Assembly (NCBI RefSeq): GCF_026586665.1
Contig: NZ_JAODIY010000001.1
Coordinates: forward strand, 310,001 to 374,000
Source: Halovenus rubra
Lineage (GTDB): Archaea > Halobacteriota > Halobacteria > Halobacteriales > Haloarculaceae
Direction: 5' to 3'
DNA: 64,000 nucleotides
In this document: piece by piece, positions 44,157-53,304 of the stretch
How the letters are laid out: each line of letters opens with the position of its first letter
Position numbering within the stretch: the first letter of the stretch is position 1
The notes under the pieces: generated by a model
What the model was told of the DNA's origin: nothing
Database searches by the model: none
What the model saw: the letters and a program-made list of their open reading frames with translations, nothing else
Made by a program: the position numbers and the translations under genes

Positions 44157-44705
44157 TTACGCGTCATCATATTTTGCCTGTGGCTTAATGACAACTGTCA
44201 CGGCCGTTTCGCCGTTGGGTGTCGTAATCATAATATCAAACGCCGCAGCGAGAACATGAGTTCGGCCAGTCCGGTTCTGTACTGCTATGCCCCCGATGGT
44301 TTCACACGTCCCAAACTGCCTGTTCGGACCGGCGGGACAGTTCGCACTTTCCCAGTGGGCGGTACGGGTGTCGTTGAGCGTGATGTGATAGAGGTGCCCA
44401 GCACCCAGACGGCTCGTCTCCAGTTGGTCGCTCGTGGCGTTCAACTCATCGCGAACGGCTTGCGCTGCTGTATCACGGTCGGACCAGTGGAACATATTGG
44501 GGACGTCCGTGGCTGTCTTATCTATAATCCGTTCGAGCACCGCCTCGATTTGTGATGCTGGGCGTTGCTCTACTGTCTGTACATCCTCGTTGTAGCCGAG
44601 CTGAAGGTACGCGACGCCAAGCGCAACGAGCACCAGTGTCAGTGCTAGTGCGGCAATGAGGACAAGCTGTCCCCGACTGTCGCCAGACTGTACGCCGCTA
44701 ATCAT
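44157..44705 (-). CDS. Pilin-like or minor pilin protein (DUF7261-type)
   Basis: A 182-residue protein with N-terminal MISGVQSGDSRGQ and one hydrophobic helix (LVLIAALALTLVLVALGVAY), then an outer domain containing two Cys (CPAGPNRQFGTC) that may form a disulfide. The start at 44705 overlaps the stop of the preceding gene by 4 bases. It is the last of five similar genes that follow the pilC-like gene. Membrane insertion with the C-terminus outside is inferred; prepilin cleavage is not evident. Confidence 0.82.
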   Translation of the reverse strand: MISGVQSGDSRGQLVLIAALALTLVLVALGVAYLQLGYNEDVQTVEQRPASQIEAVLERIIDKTATDVPNMFHWSDRDTAAQAVRDELNATSDQLETSRLGAGHLYHITLNDTRTAHWESANCPAGPNRQFGTCETIGGIAVQNRTGRTHVLAAAFDIMITTPNGETAVTVVIKPQAKYDDA

Positions 44706-45127
44706 ACATACCACACCCGCAGGGTAACCTCTCCGTTGGTCGTTAGTACTGTCTCTGTGCCTGTCGGTACATCTCCCGGTAGTGGATGACCGGCGGTCCC
44801 GTAGGCCGTCTCGACACGGAACATCACATTGTCTGGAAGTATCCGCTCAACTCGGCGCTCAAGCTCCACACGTTCGCGGGAGAACGACGACGCTGACGCG
44901 ACAATTTCGGCGAGTCGTGTCTGGTCTTGGTGTCGTGGCGGTTCATTTGACAACAGCGTCGCTGCATCAGCGGCATAGATATCAAGCTGTGCCTGTGCGT
45001 CGGCACTTTTCGCGCCCGGAACGCCAAGCGCGAACGTAAAAATAACACTCACTACTAGCAACACTCCAAGTGTTGCCTCCAAAACAGTAACCGACGCCTG
45101 TGCTCTCTTGGATCTACGCATCGACAC
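44702..45127 (-). CDS. Pilin-like protein (DUF7262-type)
   Basis: A 141-residue protein with basic head MSMRRSKRAQASV, a hydrophobic helix (LEATLGVLLVVSVIFTFALG) and an outer domain with few features. It overlaps the neighbours on both sides (4 bases downstream, 14 upstream). The R-A-Q before the helix matches the pattern of the other proteins of the set. The acidic residue after the start of the helix (Glu at helix position 5 in VLEATLG) is like the Glu5 of type IV pilins. Confidence 0.82.
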   Translation of the reverse strand: MSMRRSKRAQASVTVLEATLGVLLVVSVIFTFALGVPGAKSADAQAQLDIYAADAATLLSNEPPRHQDQTRLAEIVASASSFSRERVELERRVERILPDNVMFRVETAYGTAGHPLPGDVPTGTETVLTTNGEVTLRVWYV

Positions 45128-45785
45128 TCACCCGTAACGTGGCTTTTGTCGTCGCTGGCGGAGCGTATGTAATCTCAACACTCCCAGCATCAAGCACGCC
45201 CGTTGCTTCGAACCGAAACGTCGTGGTCTGGTACGACGAGAGTGTCACGTCAAATGTCCCTTTCAGCCCTGAACTGTTCGAGAGGAGGACATGGCCGTTT
45301 GCCGTAACGTGTTCAACGGTCGTCTCTAATGGCGGGTCGATATGCAGTGTCGCATTTGACGCCCGTCGAGGGAGTGTGACCGCTTGACGTCTGTTGAACG
45401 TGGGCCGAAGCGTTTCGACTGTTCGACGCTCAACAAGCACAATTCGCTCGATTGTTGTGCCTTTTTCAGTGTTTCCTGTCTGGATGATTGGTTTCTGACC
45501 AAGGCTGATTGCTACATCGCTGTCATCGGGGATGTTGTAGGTCTCATACAGGATTGTCTCGTTAAGCATTGCAACTGCTTTGGCCGACAGGACGTTCTCT
45601 CGGTGTGTCTGTTTTGCACGCTCATCCACAAGTCGCTCTGAAAGTGTGACTGCGGTCTGGCGCTCCAACGACTCCCGCTCGGCTGACGCCACCGACCCGT
45701 CGGCGAGTACGACGCCGGCGACGACAGTCCCCGTTAGCAACACGAACGCGATACCAAGAGCAACGAGTTCTGTCTGTGCTCTCAC
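45114..45785 (-). CDS. Pilin-like protein (DUF7263-type)
   Basis: A 223-residue protein: MRAQTELVALGIAFVLLTGT then VVAGVVLADGS, a single N-terminal helix directly after the start, with Glu at position 6. The rest is beta-rich (TLHIDPPLETTVEHVTANGH) with the acidic character of an exposed haloarchaeal domain. It overlaps its neighbours by 14 and 4 bases. Function as minor pilin or assembly factor is inferred from operon context. Confidence 0.82.
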   Translation of the reverse strand: MRAQTELVALGIAFVLLTGTVVAGVVLADGSVASAERESLERQTAVTLSERLVDERAKQTHRENVLSAKAVAMLNETILYETYNIPDDSDVAISLGQKPIIQTGNTEKGTTIERIVLVERRTVETLRPTFNRRQAVTLPRRASNATLHIDPPLETTVEHVTANGHVLLSNSSGLKGTFDVTLSSYQTTTFRFEATGVLDAGSVEITYAPPATTKATLRVSVDA

Positions 45786-46249
45786 GACTGTTCCTCCTTG
45801 ATGCTTAGTTTCCGATTAGCTGACTGCCCGCTGACTGTGATGACGAACGTGCCAGCGTTGACGCTATTATTCTGTGGCGTGACGCTTGGCGGGAGCGAGA
45901 GTTGGGTTTTTGTTTCGATTGCTGGATTGGAGTGGTCGAGACGGAGGCTATTCGTCCCGTTCGAGAGAACGAGCCGGTACTCCTCGTTTGCTATCGTTTT
46001 GGGTAGCATAACCGTCGTTTGTCTTTTGACTGTCCCTGGCACCGCCGGTGGTGCACGCTCGAGTTCGCCTGCTGCCGTCGCAAGCACTCGCTCACCAAGT
46101 TCTGCCCCGGTTCGATTTTGGTATTCTGGGACGACCCCACCGAACAACACCGTGGTCATCCCGGCGATGTAGAGCACTGTCAGCCCGATTGCAAGCGTTT
46201 TGCTGACAACAGGCGTTACCCCACGATTCGCCGCTGAAAACTCACCCAT
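45782..46249 (-). CDS. Pilin-like protein (DUF7266-type)
   Basis: A 155-residue protein from ATG 46249: MGEFSAANRGVTPVVSKTLA then IGLTVLYIAGMTTVLFGGVV. The RGVTPVVSK segment resembles the haloarchaeal pilin motif RAVSPVIG. The outer part is a small beta domain. It overlaps the upstream gene by 8 bases and the downstream gene by 4. The frame is open to 46279 but the start here fits the operon. Confidence 0.82.
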   Translation of the reverse strand: MGEFSAANRGVTPVVSKTLAIGLTVLYIAGMTTVLFGGVVPEYQNRTGAELGERVLATAAGELERAPPAVPGTVKRQTTVMLPKTIANEEYRLVLSNGTNSLRLDHSNPAIETKTQLSLPPSVTPQNNSVNAGTFVITVSGQSANRKLSIKEEQS

Positions 46250-46955
46250 CGTTGACCTCCAGAGCGAGGTCGTGGACAACCAGATAGCCGGTCCGTTCGA
46301 GTGGGAACGTGGCGACTACACTCCCGTGTTCGTCGCCAGAGAACGTCCGCCGAGTTGTCGTCGCGTTCAGTGTCTCGAAGTACCGCTCCAACGGCCCGGG
46401 TGTTTGCGTCTCGATTGCAACCGAAAAGTTCCCTCGACCGAGAGATGTCCGGCTATGGCTGATATTGGATTGAAGCGTCACTGTCACCCCACCCTGGCCA
46501 CCAACGGTCGTATACCCTGCTCCAAGCACTGGCGCGCCGATAACCAGTACTTCGTTCGACTCGGAGCTCGTTATTGGTGGTTTACTTTCGAGCCACGCAC
46601 TCGCTCCTGCTCCATGAACAACAGCACCCCCAACGGCGGTTACAGTTCTTTTATCCCGCTCGAATCGAAGCGCGTCGACTCCAATCTCATGAGCGAGTGT
46701 TCCGTCGATAAAAACACGCAAGCTCCGCTCGACTGTTGTGAGACTTCCTTCTGTAAAGCTCACGCGGTCCGTGTATACACCGGTTCGATCGACGACACCC
46801 ACGGCCTCAGACAAGTCACCAGCCACACGAGCGCCATCTGCGTTCGACGACTGTGAGTCGATGACGGTTCCGACGCCAACGGTAAGTGTCCCCAGAGCGA
46901 TAACGCCAAAGCCCAGGATGAGGACGAACCCGACAACATGTGATTGACCACGCAT
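46242..46955 (-). CDS. Pilin-like protein (DUF7289-type)
   Basis: A 237-residue protein with MRGQSHVVGFVLILGFGVIA as N-terminal helix and a large outer beta domain. It begins one base from the end of the pilC-like gene and overlaps the next gene by 8 bases, so it is in the pilus operon. Similar proteins follow pilC genes in many haloarchaea. A minor-pilin role is inferred. Confidence 0.83.
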   Translation of the reverse strand: MRGQSHVVGFVLILGFGVIALGTLTVGVGTVIDSQSSNADGARVAGDLSEAVGVVDRTGVYTDRVSFTEGSLTTVERSLRVFIDGTLAHEIGVDALRFERDKRTVTAVGGAVVHGAGASAWLESKPPITSSESNEVLVIGAPVLGAGYTTVGGQGGVTVTLQSNISHSRTSLGRGNFSVAIETQTPGPLERYFETLNATTTRRTFSGDEHGSVVATFPLERTGYLVVHDLALEVNDG

Positions 46956-48850
46956 CAGACTACCCCCAGTCCAGTGAAGACGACGTAGGTGATGACGACG
47001 AGCAGCCCTGAGTGGAGGAGTGCTTCGTACTTACCTCGGCTTGCCATGCCAGCGAACCAGCCACACGCGAGGACGGTCGCCTGCGTCACAAAATAGAACC
47101 GCTCACGATCCCGCGGTGGGTCGATGGCATTCGGATCAAGCGAGGTCCCGCTGGTCGACCCAGCGACACTCGAAAGCTGAGAGAAGCCGTCGAGTACTGT
47201 CGCGTTGACTGCAACGACCACTCCAACCACGAGCAAGGCGGTTGTCCAGCCTACCGCCACGTAGACCATCAGCCGCGATCGGAGTTCTTTCCGTTCGTGA
47301 TATAGCCGCCCAATTTCGGTTTCCAGTGTCTCAAAGACTTTCTCGGTGTTACTACCTGCCGAGAGTGCACCGACAACGAGACCAACCGTCTGGGAGGCCA
47401 GCGGCGTCCCAACCTGGCCAACGAACCGGTCAAGTGCTGCTGCTCGCACGTCATCTGTTTCGTCGACCGCCGTTGTCAGGCTCAGATTGAACGCCAGTGC
47501 TTCCACATCGGGCTGGAGCGGCCCGAAGTCGACATCTTCTGCAACTCGATTGACTGCAGCAGGGAACGGCATCCCGAGGCTGACGTGACCCGACACTGCG
47601 TGAATAAAATCCTGTATCTCTCTATCTTTCGCGTCGTCGACGCGTGCCCGTCTGCTGGCGACGATGCCGACTGGTACTCCGTAGACGGCATACCCGAGTA
47701 ACAACACGTTGATTGGGCTGTACCCGAGTGCGAAAAGGAAGCCACCGGCAACACACGCTGGCAAGACTAACACGACAGCTGCACTGGCCGGGTTGCTGTG
47801 GGTTGTCGAAAAAACTTTCCGGACGGTTGCTGGACGTTGATAGGTTGGAATTGCTTGGTCGGTTGGCCGCAACGAGGCGACGGTCAGTGCTGTTGCTAAG
47901 CCGATGAGCAACACGAATGCCACGCTGGCATACACGAGCAACCCTCGGTAAGTTGTTGCCCCGAGTGGTGTCGAAACCGACGCTGTGAGCTCCGGTGAGA
48001 AGACGCTTACCACGGTCAAAATAAGGACGGCGAGTGCCGGAAAGACGAGCATCACCACAAATACCTCGGCGAGTAGTTCCATATATCCGCTGGCGCGCTG
48101 GTGTGCTCGCTCTTGGCGCTGCGAGAGCAGTCGCCCCTCCATTTCTAGATATCCCTCTAATGAGTCACGGCTTTGACTGGCGTGTTCCCGGAACTTCAGT
48201 AAAAAGGGCGCGAGCACGTCGCGTGACGGTGTATCCCGTGCGACCATCGTGAGGCCTTCGTTCAAATTCCCTGTCAAGGCTGCCTTGTTCAGGACCTGCT
48301 GAAAGGAATCAGCAGTTGCTCCGTACGCGTTCTGGCTAGCGATTCGCTGTAGCATCTCGCGCTGGTCGTTACTTCCCGAGGCAAGCACCCGAAGATATCT
48401 GACTGCGCCCGGCAGCGTCCGCTCGATATCCGCTTTCCGAGCTGCTGCGACACGCCCGAGATAGAACCGGCCGGCTCTAATGACAAGCCACCGTGTGGCT
48501 GCTCCGGTGAGACTTGCAAGCACCGCTGCGATGTAGAAACGTGGTGGCCTAGGTAGCTGATTGACGACCGGGACACCATCCCGAACGAATTCTAGTAATC
48601 TCGTTGTGACTGTGTTGGGAACCAATAATGTCGTGATGAACAGACCAACTACAGCCAACAGTGCGGTCGCCCAAGCGAGACCGTAAATACGCGCGATGTA
48701 GAGGTCGAAACTTGTTTCGAGTCCTGTTGCCCGGTATCGTTGTCTGTCGGCCGTATGTGCCTGCTCGTCGGCGTGACGGGAAAACAGAGCATACAGTCCC
48801 TTGTCAACTTTCCCCAAACTGTCGTGGTAGCTCTCTGCTGACCCAGTCAT
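46955..48850 (-). CDS. pilC: Type II/IV secretion platform protein (PilC/TadC-like)
   Basis: A 631-residue membrane platform protein. The N-terminal part has soluble GspF-type helices and two early membrane segments (LAWATALLAVVGLFITTLLV); the middle and end hold further helices (YMELLAEVFVVMLVFPALAV, ASAAVVLVLPACVAGGFLFA, LLVVGVVVAVNATVLDGFS). Two T2SSF repeats, one near residues 150-300 and one near 460-580, have the motif RVAxDVDFGPL. It starts at 48850, overlapping the ATPase stop by 4 bases. It anchors the pilus motor in the membrane. The symbol follows the haloarchaeal pilB/pilC naming; which of the several pil sets this is cannot be told. Confidence 0.9.
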   Translation of the reverse strand: MTGSAESYHDSLGKVDKGLYALFSRHADEQAHTADRQRYRATGLETSFDLYIARIYGLAWATALLAVVGLFITTLLVPNTVTTRLLEFVRDGVPVVNQLPRPPRFYIAAVLASLTGAATRWLVIRAGRFYLGRVAAARKADIERTLPGAVRYLRVLASGSNDQREMLQRIASQNAYGATADSFQQVLNKAALTGNLNEGLTMVARDTPSRDVLAPFLLKFREHASQSRDSLEGYLEMEGRLLSQRQERAHQRASGYMELLAEVFVVMLVFPALAVLILTVVSVFSPELTASVSTPLGATTYRGLLVYASVAFVLLIGLATALTVASLRPTDQAIPTYQRPATVRKVFSTTHSNPASAAVVLVLPACVAGGFLFALGYSPINVLLLGYAVYGVPVGIVASRRARVDDAKDREIQDFIHAVSGHVSLGMPFPAAVNRVAEDVDFGPLQPDVEALAFNLSLTTAVDETDDVRAAALDRFVGQVGTPLASQTVGLVVGALSAGSNTEKVFETLETEIGRLYHERKELRSRLMVYVAVGWTTALLVVGVVVAVNATVLDGFSQLSSVAGSTSGTSLDPNAIDPPRDRERFYFVTQATVLACGWFAGMASRGKYEALLHSGLLVVITYVVFTGLGVV

Positions 48851-51075
48851 CTGTCGTCTCCTGAGTCGCTCTGTTCGTCGTCTGATTCTGCCACAGTCGC
48901 ATGTCGCGAGAGACGCTCGACGGTCGCAGCTTCGTTCGTCTGTAGGTCGGCCAACAGCTCGAAGATACTCTCGAAATCGTCGATACCCTCCTGTACCATA
49001 TGTTTCACGTATCGGTGTTTCCGTTGGAACTCCGCCCATACTTCGTCGGTTGGCTGGTCAGTTAGCTTCCCAATACGATTGAAGGTTGTTTCCGCGCCAT
49101 CGTCGCGGTCCCATGCAACACTAAACTCACCTGTCTGGTCGCGTTCGATGACTGTGTTCCAGTAGATTGTGGTGTCGCGTTTCTCGATAACACCGGATAT
49201 CGCAGTGTCGTCGAGTTGTTGATACGAGCGTTCGTCAAGCAATTCAACAACCTCTCCGACGTAGCGTTCTCCATCGATACGTCGCGGAAAGATAACGAGA
49301 TCAATTTCACGGAGCAGGTACGGCGGGAGCCCTTGCTCGATAATTCTGTTCACCAGCGTCTCGATATCACCGGCGTGAGTCGTTCCGATAAGTCCATGGC
49401 CTGTATTAATACTCTCAGCAAAGGTCTCGAAACTCTCCTCGGTATTCACCTCGGCAATGACCTCGATATCCGGGTTCAAGTAGTTGCATTCAGTCATCAG
49501 GTCGGCCATCGTGACCTGCTTGTGCTCGTTTTCGTGCTCACGTGTCGTGAGTGAGACCCCTGTCTCGTGAGGCAACCGTACTTCTCGGGACCCCTCGTCG
49601 ATGCTGATTGGCCGATCTTCGAACCTGATGAACGGCATATGAGCATTCATCAGTGTTGTTTTACCAACACCTGTCGGACCTGAGAACAGCACGACACCGT
49701 GGTGTTCGTAGTAGAGCCAAAGCAGTGCGACCAGTTCGGTGGGGAGACTCCCGCTCTCGACGAGGTCAACCGGCGTCAACACGTCGGCTGATTGTTTTCG
49801 AATTGAGATGTGGGGTCCGTTCTCGCTGATTGTCGGGAGTGCAACCGCACACCGAATTGTCTCGTCGATACCCGGCGGGCTCAGGTTGACTTTCGCACTT
49901 GGCGTACTTGAACTGAGCTCCGTCCCGTCGCTGGCTGCGAGCTGTGTCACAACATTCACGAACGTTTGCTCATCTTCAAACCGAAGGTTGGTCGGGATGC
50001 GCTTGGCGTCAGCGTCCCGAGGAACTACCTTAATCCGCTCGTCGACGCGGTTTGCCTCGATATCTTCGAGTGTTGGGTCACGAATCGGGACAGTAAGCTG
50101 CCCGTAGCCGACGTAATCCCGGAGAACGTAGTATATGAGGTCATCAAGCCTGTCATCGGCGAACTTGCGCTCGACTGGAGGGACGACAAGGTCATACTCG
50201 GCGAGTGCTGAACGCACGCGATAGGCCAGTGCATCGGCCCACGCTCGCGTGTTCCGCCGGTGGAGACGACGCGAAAGGATTGACTCGGCACGCTGGCGGA
50301 CAAACGTTCCTTTGTCTTCGATAATGCCGTCGACAGATGTCTCCCAGAGGCGCTCTTTGCACTCTGTGATGAGGTCTTCATCGCCCGGTAGCAGGTCTGG
50401 TTCGCGGACGGCATACTTTGTTTCGAACGGGTCCCGGCCCAGTACGTTCTCACGGTATCGGATGACTGGAATCTCGAAGCCATGAAAAGAGACGGTGTAC
50501 TGCGCCAAGCGTTCGCTCGCAAACCGCTCGATAAAGGGTGGGTCTGCCGGGAGTTCAGTCGCCGCTGGCGCGTAGTTTTCGGTGTGAACAACGAGGCCTG
50601 ACTCGTCGGCGTCGGCGACCTCAATGCGGTCGTCAAGTGCGTACGGTGTCAACTCGCCAAGACAGGCAAGCGAAGCAAGGGCGTGATAGCTGATGCGTCG
50701 TTGAGTGGGCGTCGAGCCATCAACCAGCCGCTGAACTATGCGCTCGTGTTTTGGAGCGAACCCATCCTCCATCACTTCAGCTGCCCCTTGGCGCGTTTGC
50801 GGGCGCTCAAGATGCGCATCAGCGAAGTGGCGCTTGACTTCCTCCAACTGCTGGCGGTCCTGTTCCGTGAGTGTTGGCTCGCGTATCTGGTAGTCAAATG
50901 CACCTCCACGTTTGGTCATTGTCACGACGACGCCAGGGTGTATCTCGTATTGAGCCTGTATTTTCTTAGCGTACCACGCTTCTGGGTCGTCCGGTGGGAG
51001 CGGAGGCGGCACCACTACGCCCCCTGTCGTGCCCCCTTCCGGTCCCTCCGTGACTTCGAGACGCACGTCGGTCAT
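48847..51075 (-). CDS. pilB: Type II/IV secretion ATPase (PilB-like)
   Basis: A 742-residue motor ATPase. It has a long N-terminal domain, then Walker A VVLFSGPTGVGKTTLMNAHM near residue 470, Asp/Glu box IEVIAEVNTEESFETF near 535, and the His box GHGLIGTTHAGDIETLV near 560. The Walker B Glu sits in an EVNTEES variant. It hydrolyses ATP to build the pilus. It is the first gene of a seven-gene minus-strand unit; GATTTAAGAG about 27-36 bases before the start (51101-51110) is a likely leaderless promoter, with an AT-rich dyad just upstream. Confidence 0.93.
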   Translation of the reverse strand: MTDVRLEVTEGPEGGTTGGVVVPPPLPPDDPEAWYAKKIQAQYEIHPGVVVTMTKRGGAFDYQIREPTLTEQDRQQLEEVKRHFADAHLERPQTRQGAAEVMEDGFAPKHERIVQRLVDGSTPTQRRISYHALASLACLGELTPYALDDRIEVADADESGLVVHTENYAPAATELPADPPFIERFASERLAQYTVSFHGFEIPVIRYRENVLGRDPFETKYAVREPDLLPGDEDLITECKERLWETSVDGIIEDKGTFVRQRAESILSRRLHRRNTRAWADALAYRVRSALAEYDLVVPPVERKFADDRLDDLIYYVLRDYVGYGQLTVPIRDPTLEDIEANRVDERIKVVPRDADAKRIPTNLRFEDEQTFVNVVTQLAASDGTELSSSTPSAKVNLSPPGIDETIRCAVALPTISENGPHISIRKQSADVLTPVDLVESGSLPTELVALLWLYYEHHGVVLFSGPTGVGKTTLMNAHMPFIRFEDRPISIDEGSREVRLPHETGVSLTTREHENEHKQVTMADLMTECNYLNPDIEVIAEVNTEESFETFAESINTGHGLIGTTHAGDIETLVNRIIEQGLPPYLLREIDLVIFPRRIDGERYVGEVVELLDERSYQQLDDTAISGVIEKRDTTIYWNTVIERDQTGEFSVAWDRDDGAETTFNRIGKLTDQPTDEVWAEFQRKHRYVKHMVQEGIDDFESIFELLADLQTNEAATVERLSRHATVAESDDEQSDSGDDR

Positions 51076-51100
51076 AGTTCTCGTTGGTGGCGCTTTCCCT

Positions 51101-51137
51101 CTTAAATCTTAGCAATAATTCAATATTGTATATTGAA
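51101..51137. promoter_or_regulatory. pilB promoter and TTCAATAT-TGT-ATATTGAA dyad
   Basis: On the minus strand GATTTAAGAG (51101-51110) is centred about 30 bases before pilB. Directly upstream, 51119-51137, is a perfect palindrome of two 8-base arms with a 3-base centre. Its place at the BRE/activator position of pilB makes a regulator site plausible; it also lies about 80 bases before the M20 hydrolase gene on the other strand. Confidence 0.5.
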
Positions 51138-51209
51138 AAGAATAATATTGGCCAAGCAGTGTCCGGCGTGGACTCCAAAGTCTATGTTGGTCGAGTGCCA
51201 ATTCAACCC

Positions 51210-52463
51210 ATGGAGGTCGACGAGAGACGACTTCGAGAAAACATGCTCACCAATGGTGAGTTCGGAGCAGTAGCCAGCGAGGGCCATGGACGAACAGTGC
51301 TGACAGGCTCTGAGGCCGATAAACGGGCTCGTGAGCACTTGGTGACGAAGATGCACGGTCTCGATATGGCGGTCAGAGTCGACGTTGTCGGAAACATTGT
51401 CGGCCGGTGGACTCCCGATAGCGCTGATCCCGGGGCCGCGCCGGTCGCGGCTGGCAGCCACCTTGATTCGGTACCAGAGGGCGGCATCTTCGACGGGCTG
51501 CTGGGAATTTACGGCGCGCTCGAAGCGGTCCGAGCGATACAGGAGTCCGACCGCAAACCAGAGCACCCGCTCGAAGTCGTCTCGTTCACTGAGGAAGAAG
51601 GAACTCGGTTTGGCGTCGGTTTGCTTGGCTCCTCGGTCGCAACTGGGCAGAGAAACACCGATGAGGCGCTTTCGCTCACCGATGACAGTGGGACAACCCT
51701 TGAAACGCATCTGGAGAGTATTGGCTTTCGGGGTGAAAACCGACTCGACGCGTCCGCGTGGGATGCGTGGCTTGAACTTCACCCAGAGCAGTCAACCCAA
51801 CTGGAGAACGCGGGCTATCAGGCCGGTGTTGTTTCGGCGATTACCGGCCTCAGACGGTATGGCGTCGAATTCGGCGGCGAGGCGAACCACGCTGGCGGTG
51901 TGCGGATGGGAGACCGAAGCGACGCGTTTGTCGCGGCTTCGACGTTCGTTACGGATATCAACCGCGCTGCACGCGATGTCGTCGCGGATGGACACGACTT
52001 CGCTGTGGCAACTGTGGGGAGCGCTGCGGTTGAGCCAAATGCGTCAAACGTTGTTCCCCGCCGTGTTGAACTTGGACTCGACATTCGGGATACCAACACA
52101 GAGACGATAAAAGAACTGGTCAGGCGCGCTCAACAGAGTCTTGCTCGCATCGAGCAAGAGTACGGGGTCGAGACACAGCTTACCAAGCGCCACATGATTG
52201 ACCCAGCCGAGATGAGTGACCGCTGTCGAGGGGCTATCGAAGCGGCAGGCACCGAACATGGTGTCGAGACACTGGCAGTTCGATCCGGTGGTGGACACGA
52301 TACGATGAACGTTGCCCGAGTAACAGATGCTGGACTGTTGTTTACCCCATCACAGGATGGCATCTCCCACTCGCCAGCAGAGTGGACTGACTGGGAAGAT
52401 TGTGCCACCTGTACCCGGATGCTGGCAGAGGCACTTGCCGACCTCGCAGGTGCCGGGCACTGA
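51210..52463 (+). CDS. M20-type amidohydrolase (N-carbamoyl amino acid hydrolase / ureidoglycolate-like)
   Basis: A 417-residue metalloenzyme. It starts MEVDERRLRENMLTNGEFGA and has PVAAGSHLDSVPEGGIFDGL near residue 80 (metal His and Asp), EVVSFTEEEGTRFGVGLLGS near 130 (bridging Glu and Glu), VEFGGEANHAGGVRMGDRSD near 220, DIRDTNTETI, and SGGGHDTMNVARVTDAGLLF near 360. These are the hydantoinase/carbamoylase family motifs (allantoate or N-carbamoyl-L-amino acid amidohydrolase). It cleaves a ureido or carbamoyl group; the substrate is not settled. ATG 51210 is chosen at the family start. Confidence 0.92.
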   Translation: MEVDERRLRENMLTNGEFGAVASEGHGRTVLTGSEADKRAREHLVTKMHGLDMAVRVDVVGNIVGRWTPDSADPGAAPVAAGSHLDSVPEGGIFDGLLGIYGALEAVRAIQESDRKPEHPLEVVSFTEEEGTRFGVGLLGSSVATGQRNTDEALSLTDDSGTTLETHLESIGFRGENRLDASAWDAWLELHPEQSTQLENAGYQAGVVSAITGLRRYGVEFGGEANHAGGVRMGDRSDAFVAASTFVTDINRAARDVVADGHDFAVATVGSAAVEPNASNVVPRRVELGLDIRDTNTETIKELVRRAQQSLARIEQEYGVETQLTKRHMIDPAEMSDRCRGAIEAAGTEHGVETLAVRSGGGHDTMNVARVTDAGLLFTPSQDGISHSPAEWTDWEDCATCTRMLAEALADLAGAGH

Positions 52464-52535
52464 GATTGATTCTCTGTCGGTCGGTGTCACGCAGGAATCG
52501 AACGACCTATTGGATTCCCCTCAAAACCGCGGGAT

Positions 52536-53000
52536 ATGGAACCAATCGAAATAGCTGCATGGGTCTTTCACTCACTGTTTTCGAGTGTCTGGACCGGGAG
52601 CGTGCTCTTTCTTACGCTCGCGGTGTTGCCACTTGCTCGCAATGGAACCCTCAATGCCACGCCACTAGAGTCTGTTGCACGGAAAATCAAGCTAATTTCT
52701 CGGACGTGTGCCGTAGTGTTGTTACTCACTGGCGGACATATGGCCGGACAGCAATACACCAGTGAAAGCCTCTTCGAAACCAAGAGCGGCTGGCTCGTGC
52801 TTGCGATGGTTACGTTCTGGTTTTTCCTGATGACGACCGTCGAAATTGGCGGGGCAAAACTTACTGACGGGACCGAGCGTGACAAGGTGCGCGAACCAGC
52901 TAACAACGCCCGACCGTTCTTCCTGACCGCGTCGTTACTTGCTGTCCTGTTGCTCGTCACGGCAGGCCTTATTTCGGCGCAAAATCTTGGCTACCTGTAG
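52536..53000 (+). CDS. Four-helix membrane protein, CopD-like
   Basis: A 154-residue integral protein with four helices (IAAWVFHSLFSSVWTGSVLF, CAVVLLLTGGHMAGQQY, GWLVLAMVTFWFFLMTTVEI, LLAVLLLVTAGLISAQNLGY). The layout, with H at helix 1 and G-G-H at helix 2, resembles CopD-like or YeiH-type heme/copper membrane domains. Function is unknown. It follows the hydrolase by 72 bases on the same strand. Confidence 0.78.
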   Translation: MEPIEIAAWVFHSLFSSVWTGSVLFLTLAVLPLARNGTLNATPLESVARKIKLISRTCAVVLLLTGGHMAGQQYTSESLFETKSGWLVLAMVTFWFFLMTTVEIGGAKLTDGTERDKVREPANNARPFFLTASLLAVLLLVTAGLISAQNLGYL

Positions 53001-53010
53001 CTCAGTGTCT

Positions 53011-53304
53011 TCATGGTCTCGTTGTATACAGTGAGTACACAATGATGAGAAAGCCAAACGCAAGCAGCGCATTCTCGATGAGCAGGCCTGTCCGGAAGCC
53101 AGCGTCCAGTACCTGGTCGATAACGCCGGCGACAAAGGTCCCAAGCGTAATAATCCCAAAGCCAAGCGAGAGCGCACCGAGTGAGCGCGACCGCGTCCGG
53201 CGGTAGGCTTTGTATGCCAAGTACGTGATAAGGCTGCCAAGAACGAGCGCGAGTGTCTTGAACCCGATTATGAGTGTCGTAACAGTGATTTCGTAGGAGC
53301 TCAT
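53011..53304 (-). CDS. Small membrane protein paired with an HTH regulator (DUF7521-like)
   Basis: A 97-residue protein with three helices (IIGFKTLALVLGSLITYLAY, SLGFGIITLGTFVAGVIDQ, LIENALLAFGFLIIVYSLYT). It overlaps the regulator stop by 4 bases, a coupling that recurs in haloarchaea between such a membrane protein and an ArsR-type regulator. Its job may be to sense a membrane or redox signal for the regulator; this is inference. Confidence 0.82.
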   Translation of the reverse strand: MSSYEITVTTLIIGFKTLALVLGSLITYLAYKAYRRTRSRSLGALSLGFGIITLGTFVAGVIDQVLDAGFRTGLLIENALLAFGFLIIVYSLYTTRP

